Assembly: GCF_002001125.1 (NCBI RefSeq)
Contig: NZ_MUNV01000020.1
Span: forward strand, 1-56,323
DNA from: Rhodanobacter sp. B04
GTDB taxonomy: Bacteria; Pseudomonadota; Gammaproteobacteria; Xanthomonadales; Rhodanobacteraceae
Direction of reading: 5' to 3'
DNA: 56,323 nt
This document shows, piece by piece, positions 1 to 7,854 of the stretch. Within the stretch, counting starts at the first letter, position 1. Every line of letters begins with the position of its first letter. The notes beneath the pieces are model-generated. The model was not told the DNA's origin. It saw only the letters and a list, made by a program, of their open reading frames with translations, and did not search any database. The translations under genes were made by a program, and so were the position numbers.

Positions 1-59
1 AAACGGTGGGGGTTTTTTCTTGGCCGGCTCTACCGGCGCCGATCGACCGCTCGCTAGCA

Positions 60-236
60 GCAACAGATCTCTGTCACGCAACTCATCCACGAAGGCCTTC
101 CCACCCGGACAGGCCTTCGTCTTGGCGGTGTTTGAGAAACGGTGACCGTCACGAGCGCGGATGGCAGGCGCCAACGCGGCGACGCCAAGTGCTTTATCTC
201 CCAAACCTCCATCAGAAACGATGGAGGTTTTTCTTT
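60..236 (+). ncRNA. possible small RNA or 5'/3' structured leader ending in a terminator
   Basis: The 423 bases before the first gene hold no convincing coding frame. They begin with a G-run followed by a T-tract (about 9-19), which looks like the tail of a terminator whose left arm lies outside the window. Two hairpins follow: a perfect 9-bp stem at 90-98/111-119, and the terminator described separately at 204-236. A short independent transcript ending at about 236 would fit, but I see no family motif and no clear promoter. Bases 237-423 show nothing recognisable. Confidence 0.2.
204..236 (+). terminator. Rho-independent terminator
   Basis: A perfect 10-bp stem (AACCTCCATC at 204-213, GATGGAGGTT at 220-229) with a 6-base loop is followed by a T-rich tract at 228-236. 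It ends whatever is transcribed rightward before the pagL-like gene. Confidence 0.65.
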
Positions 237-423
237 GAGGTCTTCTTGCAAGGTCGGGTTGAGGCCATGCACCCGATGGCTTACTGCACATGTCGCCGAA
301 TGATCCACGAGATGAAACACAACGTTCACTCCGCGTGCCCATGGGGTTCACCTGAGCACCACGCCATCTTAGTAAACTGTATGGTACATAAATACATCAT
401 GGCCCTGTTCCCGTAGGTTCTTC

Positions 424-951
424 ATGCATTTGCCTGCCAGGTCACTCCGTGTTGCTCTCGCATTTCCGCTGGTGCTGTTTGCCTTGCCCGCCGCAGCCGC
501 GCACCTGGAAATCCAGGCTGGGCGCAGTTACATGGACAGCTCCGCAGTGAACACGCTTTTTGTGGAAAGTGTGCTCAATGAATACCGCATCGGTGGCAGC
601 GGTTTGAGCTGGTCGCCGGATGTCTCGCTGGGCTGGCTGGATGGCCGCGACATCGCTAGCTTTGACCGTAATCGTTACTCGACGCGTGACCAGGTCTGGC
701 TCGTGGCGGGCGGGGCCCGGTTTCGCTATGGCGACGCCGGTGACTGGTACCGATCGCTGTTCTTCAGTTTCCAGCCGGCCTTGCACACGGGCCGCACACA
801 GGCGCTCAGCTCTCCGTACGAATTCGTCAGCACGCTGGGCTGGCAGGGACGACGCTTCAGCGTGCAGATACGGCACATTTCCAACGGCGATCTGCATAGC
901 CCCAACCGTGGCGAAACCATGGCCTTGCTGGGTATGGGCTTCGATCTGTAA
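424..951 (+). CDS. pagL: PagL-type lipid A 3-O-deacylase (outer membrane)
   Basis: Predicted to remove the 3-O-linked acyl chain of lipid A from within the outer membrane, tuning endotoxin structure. The 175-residue protein has a signal peptide (hydrophobic to about residue 25, AAAA cleavage region) and then alternating short strands as in an 8-stranded barrel. The decisive evidence is the HISNG motif with His151 and Ser153 followed by Glu165. Their spacing (H-x-S, then 12 residues to E) is the same as the His/Ser/Glu triad described for Pseudomonas PagL. Length also fits the family. It is transcribed alone and converges on the efflux operon, sharing a terminator with it. The start at 424 has only a weak ribosome site. 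Confidence 0.85.
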   Translation: MHLPARSLRVALAFPLVLFALPAAAAHLEIQAGRSYMDSSAVNTLFVESVLNEYRIGGSGLSWSPDVSLGWLDGRDIASFDRNRYSTRDQVWLVAGGARFRYGDAGDWYRSLFFSFQPALHTGRTQALSSPYEFVSTLGWQGRRFSVQIRHISNGDLHSPNRGETMALLGMGFDL

Positions 952-980
952 CTGCAGGTTTTGAAGACGTGCCGGGCAGA

Positions 981-1015
981 CACAAAACCGGCGGGTCATG
1001 CCCGCCGGTTTTGTG
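981..1015. terminator. bidirectional Rho-independent terminator
   Basis: A perfect 15-bp stem (981-995 with 1001-1015) around loop TCATG. Its outer part is AAAA on one side and TTTT on the other, so it can end transcripts from both the pagL-like gene and the convergent efflux operon. Confidence 0.85.
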
Positions 1016-1042
1016 GTGTGCGAATGAGATCGCTGGCGTTGC

Positions 1043-2563
1043 TCAATGCCCGCCAGATGCGGCAGCAGCCTTCGCGGTGAACGGCGGCCGCGCCAGCCAC
1101 ACCACGAAGATGAGTGCCACGAACACCCAGCCCAGCATGTAGAACACTTCGTTGAACGAAATCTGGAAACCCTGCTGGGTGATCATCTGGTTCACCAAGC
1201 TGGCCGCGGTCTGCGGATCGCCAAGCTGGCCCATGGTCGCCTGGGTGGCCGGGTCGTAGACCGTGATGTGTTCGGTCAGCTGGGCGTGATGCACGATCGC
1301 GCGGTGCTCCCACATGAAAGTGGTCAGCGAGGCCGAGAAGCTGGCGCCGAGCGTGCGCAGGAAGGTGGCCAGACCACCGCCGGCGGCGATCTCGTTCGGC
1401 TTCAGGTCCGACAACAGGATGGTGGTCACCGGCATGAAGAACAGCGCGACGCCAAGACCCTGCAGCAACTGCACCAGGGCAACATGGGTGTAGTCGATGT
1501 CGAGGAAGAAGTCCGAGCGCATGAAGCAGGTGACGCCCATCACCACGAACGAGAACGACGCCACCATGCGCAGGTCGAAACGCGCTGCGTACTTGCCGAC
1601 GAACACGGTCAACAGCACCGGCAGGATGCCGATCGGCGCCGCGGCGAAGCCGGCCCAGGTCGAGGTGTAACCGAGATTGCGCTGCAGCCATTGCGGCAGC
1701 AGCAGGCCGATCGCGAAGAACGCCGCATACGCCAGCACCAGCGCCAGCGTGCCGTAGCGGAAATTGCGATGGCGCAGCAGCTTCAGGTCGACGATCGGAT
1801 CCTTGTCGGTGAGTTCCCAGATCAGGAACACCGCGATGCTGATCGCCGAGACGATGCTGGTGATGACGATGAAGGTGGAATTGAACCAGTCCTCGTCATT
1901 GCCCTTGTCCAGCACCACCTGCAGCGCGCCCACGCCGATGATCAGGGTGATCAGGCCGACATAGTCGATCTTCGGCCGCTGGGTGACGTCGTTGCGGCCC
2001 TTCATCTGGTTGCCGACCACCATGCTGGCGAAGATGCCGATCGGCACGTTGATGAAGAAGATCCACGGCCACGAATAGTTGTCGGTGATCCAGCCGCCAA
2101 GGATCGGGCCGGCGATCGGCGCCACCACCGTGACCATCGCCAGCAGGGCCAGCGCCATGCCACGTTTGGCTGGTGGATAGATCGAGATCAGCAGCGCCTG
2201 GGTGACCGGATACATCGGTCCGGCCACCGCACCCTGGATCGCGCGGAACACGATCAGCATGCCCATGCTCTGCGCGATGCCGCACAGGAACGAGGCGACC
2301 GAGAACAGCAGGGTCGACCAGATGAACATCTTCACTTCGCCGAAGCGACGGGTGAGGAAGCCGGTGAGCGGCAGCGAGATCGCCATGCTCACCGCGAACG
2401 AGGTGATCACCCAGGTGCTCTGGTTCACGCTGACGCCGAGGTTGCCGGCGATGGTCGGCAACGACACGTTGGCGATCGTGGTGTCCAGCACCTGCATGAA
2501 GGTCGCCAGCGACAGGCCGATCGTGGTGAGCGCCATGTTGGGTGGACGGAAGGATGTGCTCAT
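1043..2563 (-). CDS. emrB: EmrB-type DHA2 family MFS drug/H+ antiporter
   Basis: Inner-membrane proton-driven pump of the DHA2 (14-helix) major facilitator group. The 506-residue length is typical. Residues 26-36 (LDTTIANVSLP) are the DHA2 signature in the first helix, and a GPILGGW motif near residue 160 is the antiporter motif C. About 14 hydrophobic segments can be traced. It is the last gene of a four-gene operon transcribed leftward: marR, outer-membrane factor, emrA, emrB. This supplies all three parts of an EmrAB-TolC-like pump plus its regulator. Likely substrates are hydrophobic toxicants such as uncouplers or phenolics; the sequence cannot say which. Confidence 0.93.
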   Translation of the reverse strand: MSTSFRPPNMALTTIGLSLATFMQVLDTTIANVSLPTIAGNLGVSVNQSTWVITSFAVSMAISLPLTGFLTRRFGEVKMFIWSTLLFSVASFLCGIAQSMGMLIVFRAIQGAVAGPMYPVTQALLISIYPPAKRGMALALLAMVTVVAPIAGPILGGWITDNYSWPWIFFINVPIGIFASMVVGNQMKGRNDVTQRPKIDYVGLITLIIGVGALQVVLDKGNDEDWFNSTFIVITSIVSAISIAVFLIWELTDKDPIVDLKLLRHRNFRYGTLALVLAYAAFFAIGLLLPQWLQRNLGYTSTWAGFAAAPIGILPVLLTVFVGKYAARFDLRMVASFSFVVMGVTCFMRSDFFLDIDYTHVALVQLLQGLGVALFFMPVTTILLSDLKPNEIAAGGGLATFLRTLGASFSASLTTFMWEHRAIVHHAQLTEHITVYDPATQATMGQLGDPQTAASLVNQMITQQGFQISFNEVFYMLGWVFVALIFVVWLARPPFTAKAAAASGGH

Positions 2564-2623
2564 GGATGTTCGCGTGGGTTGCGGGAGTTTGCCTGCGCCC
2601 GTAAGCCGGGCGCAGGCGACGTG

Positions 2624-3814
2624 TCACTTGCCGCCGCCGGCCATGTTGGCGTGGATGATCTGAGCGATCATTCCATCCGCCTGAGCCAGCTGCTTCTCGT
2701 AGACGTCGGTGCTGAAGGCCGGTGCGGTCGGTGGCTGCTGCGCCAGCATCGGGCCGTTCTGGTCGTGCAGGCTCACGTCCACGTCGGTGGACAGGCCGAT
2801 GCGCAGCGGATGCTGGTCCAGCTGCTTCGGATCGGTGAACACGATGCGTACCGGTACACGCTGCACGATCTTGATCCAGTTGCCGGTGGCGTTCTGCGCG
2901 GGCAGCAGGGCGAACGCACTACCGGTGCCGACACCTAGGCTCTCGACCTTGCCCTTGTAAGTCACCGCACTGCCGTACACATCGCTACGGATGTCCACCG
3001 GCTGGCCGATGCGCATGTGGGTGAGCTGGGTTTCCTTGAAGTTCGCGTCGATCCACACCTGGTGCAGCGGCACCACCGCCATCAACGCCAGGCCCGGAGC
3101 GATGCGCTGGCCGAGCTGCACCGAACGCTTCGCCACGTAGCCGTCGACCGGCGCCACGATGGTGGTGCGCAGGTTGTCCAGGTAAGCCGCGCGCAGGTTC
3201 GCCGCGGCCGCCTGGACGTCCGGATGCGAGGCGACCACGGTGTCGTCGACCAGCACCTTGCTGGTCTGGTACTGCTGCTGCGCGGTGATCAGAGCGCTTT
3301 CGGCGGCGGTCAGCGCGTCCTGTGCATGCGCCAGTTCCTCGGCGGAGATCGCGCCGGACTTGGCCAGATCGCGCCGGCGGTTGTAGTCGGCACGCGCCTT
3401 GTCCACCGCCACCTGACGTGCGGCCACATCGGCCTGCGCGCCGCTGACGCTGCTGTACAGGCCACGCACCTTGCGCACCGTGTTGGCGAGATTCGCCCTG
3501 GCCGAGGCCAGCGCCACTTCGGTATTGCTGTCGTCGAGTTTCACCAGCACGTCGCCGGCATGCACGAGGTCGCCGTCATCGGCACCGATCGTGACCACGG
3601 TGCCGGACAGTTGCGGGGTCACCTGCACCACATTGCCGGAGACGTAGGCATCGTCGGTGCCTTCGTACCAGCGCCCGTCGAGGAAGTACCACAGCGTCCA
3701 GGCGATCAGGGCAAGCAGCACGACCACGCCGAGCAGGCGCAGCAGGAATCCGCGGCGGTTCTTTTCCGGCGGCTGGGCGACCGGGGCGGTCGCGGTAGGG
3801 GTCTGGCTGGACAT
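2624..3814 (-). CDS. emrA: EmrA-type HlyD family periplasmic adaptor
   Basis: Membrane fusion protein linking the EmrB pump to the outer-membrane channel. It has 396 residues. A cytoplasmic Pro/Ala/Thr-rich tail is followed by one membrane anchor (about residues 23-45), then a barrel-sandwich/lipoyl half at about 60-95 (PQLSGTV, VKLDDSN). A long Ala-rich alpha-helical hairpin covers about 100-200, and the second lipoyl half (VDGYVAKRSV) and beta-barrel domain follow. It sits 60 bp upstream of emrB and 10 bp downstream of the outer-membrane factor gene, so the three are cotranscribed. Confidence 0.93.
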   Translation of the reverse strand: MSSQTPTATAPVAQPPEKNRRGFLLRLLGVVVLLALIAWTLWYFLDGRWYEGTDDAYVSGNVVQVTPQLSGTVVTIGADDGDLVHAGDVLVKLDDSNTEVALASARANLANTVRKVRGLYSSVSGAQADVAARQVAVDKARADYNRRRDLAKSGAISAEELAHAQDALTAAESALITAQQQYQTSKVLVDDTVVASHPDVQAAAANLRAAYLDNLRTTIVAPVDGYVAKRSVQLGQRIAPGLALMAVVPLHQVWIDANFKETQLTHMRIGQPVDIRSDVYGSAVTYKGKVESLGVGTGSAFALLPAQNATGNWIKIVQRVPVRIVFTDPKQLDQHPLRIGLSTDVDVSLHDQNGPMLAQQPPTAPAFSTDVYEKQLAQADGMIAQIIHANMAGGGK

Positions 3815-3824
3815 GAGGGGTGCC

Positions 3825-5279
3825 TCAGGAATGCGAAGAGGAAGGGGAAGAAGGAGTCATGTCGCCGGCTTGCGGCATATAGCCGCCGCCGAGCGCCTGA
3901 ATGAGCTGGATCGAGATGTCGATGTGCTGCGCCTGCAGCGCCGCCAAGCCCTGTTCGGCGACCAGCAGCTGCTGGCGCACGCTGAGTGCTTCCAGATAGC
4001 TGCCGACACCGGCCTGGTAACGCTGCTGGGCGAGATCCCAGGCCTGCCGGGCGGCATCCAGTGCGCGCTGCTGCGCGGCGAGCTGCTGGTCCAGCGACTG
4101 CTGTGCGGTGATGTCGTCGGAGACCTGGTTCAGTGCACCGACAAGAGTCTGGTTGTACTGCGCCACGGCGATGTCGTACTGCGCATCCTTGCCGGAAAGA
4201 TTGGCGCGCAGGCGGCCACCGTCGAAGATCGGCAGGCTCAGCGTGGGGCCGAATTCGTAGAAGCGGGACGAGGCCTGGAACAGGTTGCCGCCGCCGATAT
4301 TGAGCAGGCCGGCCATCGCACCGAGGTTCACGTTCGGCAGAAACTCGGTCTTGGCGACCTTGATGTCCTTGCCGGCCGCCTCGACACGCCAGCGTGCGGC
4401 GACCAGGTCGGCACGATGGCCGATCAGTTCAACCGGCAGGTCGGTTGGCACGGTCAGCACGGCCGATGCCAGCGTCTGCGGACGACCGATGTCCAGGCCG
4501 CGATCCGGGCCCTTGCCGAGCAGCACCGACAGCGCCGAACGGGCGGCATCAATTGCGCGGTTCGCCACGGCCTGTTCGCGCTCGGCGCTGGCCACTTCCG
4601 CATCGTCCTGCTTCAACTGCAGCTGGCTGTCGATGCCGGCGGCCACGCGCTGGCGGGTCAGCTGACGCGCCTTGCCGGCGCGCTCCAGTTCGGCCTTCGC
4701 CAGATCCTGCTGGGTGTATGCATAGCCGAGTTGCACATAGGCGCGTGCCACGTTGCCGGACAGTTCGATGCGCGCCGCACGTGCCTCGATATCGGCGGCG
4801 CGTGCCTGGCCCAGTGCGGCCTGCCACGCGGCACGCTTGCCGCCCCACAGGTCGAGGCCCCAGTTGAAGCTGGCATAGCCGTACTTGGCGGCGGCGAAAT
4901 GCGACTCTGGGCTGAGCAGGCCATCGGGCAGGCGCGCGCCGGCAACACTGGCGCCGCCGTTGACGGTCGGGCCACGCGCAGCGTCGGCGACGCCGACTTC
5001 CGCCTGCGCCTGACGTGCACGCGCATCGGCGATCGCCAGGCCGGGGTTGTCCTTGAGTGCTTCGCCGATCAGGTCAGAGAGCTGCGGATCACCGAGCCCG
5101 CTCCACCAGTCCTGTGTCGGCCATGCGGCGGGTGAAAGGGTGATTCCGGCTAGGCTGCGCTCGGCCTTGAGCGTGGATGGATCGATCGGGGTGCCGTCGG
5201 GATGCAGACCGCCGCTGCTGGCGCAGCCGGCCAGGGCAAGAGTCAGTGCGGTCGCAGCCGCAAATAAGTGCAGACGCAT
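3825..5279 (-). CDS. NodT/OprM-family outer-membrane efflux lipoprotein
   Basis: Trimeric outer-membrane channel of the tripartite pump. The 484-residue protein has a lipoprotein signal peptide with lipobox LAGC (Cys19). Two related halves rich in Ala/Gln heptads follow, as in the TolC/OprM alpha-barrel, for example the repeated AxARxQAQAEVGVADAA-like and QQRYQAGVGSYLEAL-like segments. Gene order (marR, this gene, emrA, emrB) and 10-22 bp spacings indicate one transcript. It is named by family only, because NodT-type channels serve many pumps. Confidence 0.92.
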   Translation of the reverse strand: MRLHLFAAATALTLALAGCASSGGLHPDGTPIDPSTLKAERSLAGITLSPAAWPTQDWWSGLGDPQLSDLIGEALKDNPGLAIADARARQAQAEVGVADAARGPTVNGGASVAGARLPDGLLSPESHFAAAKYGYASFNWGLDLWGGKRAAWQAALGQARAADIEARAARIELSGNVARAYVQLGYAYTQQDLAKAELERAGKARQLTRQRVAAGIDSQLQLKQDDAEVASAEREQAVANRAIDAARSALSVLLGKGPDRGLDIGRPQTLASAVLTVPTDLPVELIGHRADLVAARWRVEAAGKDIKVAKTEFLPNVNLGAMAGLLNIGGGNLFQASSRFYEFGPTLSLPIFDGGRLRANLSGKDAQYDIAVAQYNQTLVGALNQVSDDITAQQSLDQQLAAQQRALDAARQAWDLAQQRYQAGVGSYLEALSVRQQLLVAEQGLAALQAQHIDISIQLIQALGGGYMPQAGDMTPSSPSSSHS

Positions 5280-5301
5280 GGGTGGTGTCCAGGTAAACGA
5301 A

Positions 5302-5781
5302 TCAGTTCTTGTCGCGCAGTGCCTGCAGCACGCGTTCCAGGTAGTTGTGCAGCTGCTCGCTTTCGAGCTGGCTCAGCGAGCGCTGCGACGCGGTCATCAC
5401 GCGCTCGCTGCATACGGAGGCGGTGTTCTGCCATACGGCCACGCCGGCGTCGGTCAGCTCGATGCGAAGAGCCCGGCGATCCTGTTCATGCGGGGAGCGG
5501 CGCAGGTAACCCTTGCGCTCCAGCTGGTCGAGCTGGCGGGTCATTGCGCCACCATCGAGTTCTACGGCGCGGGCCAATTCGGTAGCCGAGACCGCACCCA
5601 GCTGCTGCGCCTTCTTCAGGATCAGATACTGGGTAAAGCTCAGGTCCACGCCCTGGCTGGACAGTTCCGCCTCGATCGCACGCACCATTTCGGAGCGCAC
5701 CATGGTCAGCAGCATGCCGAGGCTGGCCGTATGTGGATCAGGCGTGCCGGAGAGTTCGTGGGAGGGCGTGTTTGGCTTCAT
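5302..5781 (-). CDS. MarR-family repressor of the efflux operon
   Basis: Dimeric winged-helix regulator, 159 residues from the ATG at 5781. A TTG 36 bases further upstream would also be open but lies inside the operator, so I prefer the ATG. The helix-turn-helix spans about residues 55-85 (SATELARAVELDGGAMTRQL) and the wing carries the family Asp-Arg-Arg (DRRALRI). It is the first gene of the efflux operon, 22 bp before the outer-membrane factor gene. A perfect inverted repeat overlapping its own promoter implies autoregulation, with release by pump substrates as is usual for MarR/EmrR proteins. Confidence 0.9.
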   Translation of the reverse strand: MKPNTPSHELSGTPDPHTASLGMLLTMVRSEMVRAIEAELSSQGVDLSFTQYLILKKAQQLGAVSATELARAVELDGGAMTRQLDQLERKGYLRRSPHEQDRRALRIELTDAGVAVWQNTASVCSERVMTASQRSLSQLESEQLHNYLERVLQALRDKN

Positions 5782-5789
5782 GCCGCGGC

Positions 5790-5827
5790 ATTCTATTGCC
5801 GAAAGTATATTTGTCAAGGCAAATATA
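5790..5827 (-). promoter_or_regulatory. marR-efflux operon promoter with MarR operator
   Basis: A perfect inverted repeat, TATATTTG-6 bp-CAAATATA (5806-5827), is the likely MarR site. On the minus strand it contains TTGACA (5812-5817), 16 bp before TAGAAT (5790-5795). This gives a good sigma-70 promoter that a bound dimer would block. An overlapping alternative is CTGACA-18 bp-TATACT. With TAGAAT the transcript would start only 1-3 bases before the ATG at 5781. Confidence 0.8.
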
Positions 5828-5834
5828 TGTCAGT

Positions 5835-6107
5835 TTATGTTTGTTTCAGCAAAATTTCGCGTCGGCCAGGCAATTCGGCCAGCTCGTCGGCCAGCCACGC
5901 ACGCAGGGCCGGGTCGCGGATCTCGAAAAGCTCGAACACGCCCAGTGCCCGCAGGGCGGGCAACTGGGCCAGCAGCCGTGGCTCCATGGCGCGGCGCACG
6001 GCCTCGGGCGTCACGGGATCAAGCATCTGGTGAGCACAGGCGATGAAGGCTTCCACCGGCGATGCGGCGGCCCGGGATTTGACGGAAATCAGTTCAATGG
6101 GCGACAT
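5835..6107 (-). CDS. small protein of unknown function
   Basis: A 90-residue protein (starts MSPIELISVKS, ends REILLKQT), rich in Ala, Leu and Glu and predicted mostly alpha-helical, with no signal peptide or membrane segment. The ATG at 6107 is supported by GAGG six bases upstream. The frame stays open to 6293, but that extension has no ribosome site and reads poorly. It ends just before the marR promoter and points the same way, while the AraC regulator gene is divergent. Two hairpins sit directly before its ribosome site. I do not recognise the family; it may be a target of the AraC regulator or of MarR read-through. Confidence 0.6.
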   Translation of the reverse strand: MSPIELISVKSRAAASPVEAFIACAHQMLDPVTPEAVRRAMEPRLLAQLPALRALGVFELFEIRDPALRAWLADELAELPGRREILLKQT

Positions 6108-6121
6108 GGCATCCTCGACGT

Positions 6122-6173
6122 GGGATGTCGCGACACGGCGACATCCCTGATCAGGACGGGCGAATCCCGCCCG
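6122..6173 (-). promoter_or_regulatory. two tandem hairpins/operators before the 90-residue gene
   Basis: A perfect 9-bp inverted repeat (GGGATGTCG 6122-6130, CGACATCCC 6139-6147) lies 15 bases before the start codon at 6107. A second 6-bp stem (CGGGCG/CGCCCG, 6157-6173) is beside it. Either an RNA structure in the leader or a regulator site is possible. No T-tract makes it a clear terminator. Confidence 0.4.
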
Positions 6174-6334
6174 ATGTGACACTGTTCGGTGCAGGCATTT
6201 GTCCGCATGGATGAAACCGCGAGCGGCGGCAGCGGCATCTGTCCCGGCCGGTAGGCGGTCGGGAAGGTCACAGCTTAGGCAGACTCGCTGCAATCTGATA
6301 ACGTTATTTGGTCAATTTATATCGAGAATCGGCC

Positions 6335-7150
6335 ATGCCACCTTCCAAGGAGCAGGTCCACGAACTGATCGAGCAGGTCGGCGGCCCTGCACTGATCGCC
6401 TACCGGATCGAGCGTGAAGCCGCCAGCGAATACGGCGAGGACACCCAGACCTACGACTGGCATCGTCACCTGCGCGGGCAATTCTTCTGCGTCGAGAGCG
6501 GGCTGGTCCACGTGCACACCGAACACGGTTCGTGGATGCTGCCGCCGCATCGTGCCGGGTGGATGCCGCCGGGCGAGCTGCATACGGTCAGCATCAGCGG
6601 AGTGATGAGCGGCTGGGGCGTGTTCATCACGCCGGACATCGACCATGGCCTGCCTGCGCGTCCCTGCGTGATCGGCATCACCGAGCTGCTGCGGGCGCTG
6701 GTACATCGCGCCAGCTCGTGGACCTGGCACGAGCGGCTCGACGCGGAGCAGGAACGGGTGATGTCGGTGCTGCTGGATGAAATGCGCCGCGCACCACACG
6801 AACCCTTGCACCTGCCGATGCCGTTCGACCGCCGGCTGTTGCGTATCGCCCAAGCCGTGCTCGAACAGCCGCATGACAACCGCAGCCTGGAGGACTGGGC
6901 CACCTGCGCCGGGCTGTCCGCGCGCAGCCTCAGCCGGCTGTTCCGTGTCGAGACCGCGCTGAGCTTCGCGCAATGGCGCCAGCAGGCACGCCTCAGCCGC
7001 GGCCTGGAACAACTGGCGGAAGGTACACCGGTGGCGGTTGTCGCCGACGCGCTGGGCTACGTCAGCGTCAGTGCCTTCGTGGCGATGTTCCGGCGCAATT
7101 TCGGCCAGCCGCCGGCACGCTATTTCGCGCGCAAGCCGGCGCCAGCCTGA
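6335..7150 (+). CDS. AraC-family regulator with N-terminal cupin domain
   Basis: 271 residues from the ATG at 6335; an in-frame TTG at 6308 is the alternative. The N-terminal half is a cupin sensor with YDWHRHLRGQ and a WMLPPHRAGWMPPGELH motif, the pattern of the NimR/YeaM type of AraC regulators that often control a nearby exporter. The C-terminal ~100 residues carry the double helix-turn-helix (LEDWATCAGLSARSLSRLF; VADALGYVSVSAFVAMFRR). It is divergent from the 90-residue gene, and a perfect 10-bp palindrome ATAACGTTAT (6298-6307) lies just upstream. Its inducer is unknown; control of the neighbouring small gene or efflux operon is only an inference. Confidence 0.88.
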   Translation: MPPSKEQVHELIEQVGGPALIAYRIEREAASEYGEDTQTYDWHRHLRGQFFCVESGLVHVHTEHGSWMLPPHRAGWMPPGELHTVSISGVMSGWGVFITPDIDHGLPARPCVIGITELLRALVHRASSWTWHERLDAEQERVMSVLLDEMRRAPHEPLHLPMPFDRRLLRIAQAVLEQPHDNRSLEDWATCAGLSARSLSRLFRVETALSFAQWRQQARLSRGLEQLAEGTPVAVVADALGYVSVSAFVAMFRRNFGQPPARYFARKPAPA

Positions 7151-7170
7151 TCGCGGCAGCGTTAAGGAAC

Positions 7171-7218
7171 ATAAGCGGCGCTTATCGCCACGATCACTAA
7201 AACCGCATTGGCTTATCG
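7171..7218 (+). promoter_or_regulatory. inverted and direct repeats before the sulfur-oxidation operon
   Basis: A perfect inverted repeat ATAAGC-GGC-GCTTAT (7171-7185) is followed by a second copy of its right half. GCTTATCG occurs at 7180-7187 and again at 7211-7218, 31 bp apart (about three helical turns). It lies 65-110 bp before the first gene. The arrangement fits a regulator with one strong and one weak site, but no regulator gene is adjacent except the AraC gene. Confidence 0.4.
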
Positions 7219-7282
7219 GATGGGCCGGACTTAGCATGCGCCAACGCCATTCCCGCGTTGTCGAGAAACCTGCGAGGTCGTC

Positions 7283-7828
7283 ATGCTCCGTCCCTTCGTC
7301 ACGATGCTGCTTGCCCTCACCCTGCTGCCCGCCGCGGCATTCGCCGGCGACAATTTCTGGCAGACGCCCACCATCAATGGCGCCGGCAAGATCCACGGGT
7401 TGCCGCAGGCGGCGTACCAGCCTGATCGCAACGCCACCTACAAGGTGGTGTTCAGCCTGAGCAAGGCCGGCGACAAGCCTGACGAGGTGAGTCCATCACT
7501 TGATCACGTGGCACGCGCGGTGAATCTGTATGTCAGCGCCGGCGTGCCGCTCGACCATCTGAAATTCGTGGCGATCGCCTCCGGCGGTGCCACGCCCATC
7601 GTGCTGAACGATGCGCAGTACAAGAAAGCGTATGGCGTGGCCAATCCGAACCTGCCGTTGATCGAACAGCTGCGCAAGGCCGGTGTCGATATCGCGGTGT
7701 GCGGCCAGGCCGTCGCGGAACACAAGTTCCAGTACGACTGGGTGGATTCGCACGTCACGCTGGCGTTGTCCGCGCTGACCACGATCACCGTGCTCGAGCA
7801 GCAGGGTTACGCCCTGATGCCGCTGTGA
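7283..7828 (+). CDS. exported DsrE-family protein
   Basis: 181 residues with a clear signal peptide (cleavage near AFA-G, residue 21), then a DsrE/DsrF-like domain (YKVVFSLSKAG, LKFVAIASGGAT). Cytoplasmic DsrE proteins carry sulfane sulfur on a Cys; here the single Cys after the signal is Cys140 (DIAVCGQA), in the position typical of the active loop. As first gene of an operon with a thiosulfate-dehydrogenase-like protein, it may bind or relay sulfur in the periplasm. That role is inferred; exported DsrE-like proteins are mostly uncharacterised. Confidence 0.8.
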   Translation: MLRPFVTMLLALTLLPAAAFAGDNFWQTPTINGAGKIHGLPQAAYQPDRNATYKVVFSLSKAGDKPDEVSPSLDHVARAVNLYVSAGVPLDHLKFVAIASGGATPIVLNDAQYKKAYGVANPNLPLIEQLRKAGVDIAVCGQAVAEHKFQYDWVDSHVTLALSALTTITVLEQQGYALMPL

Positions 7829-7854
7829 TCCACGCGTTGCCAGGGAAACATGTG

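Noticed and set aside
1046..2938. Open frame opposite emrB and emrA
   Set aside because: His/Arg/Asp/Gln-biased shadow of two well-supported genes.
5782..5817. TTG at 5817 as the MarR start
   Set aside because: It lies within the operator and promoter; the ATG at 5781 gives a normal-length MarR protein.
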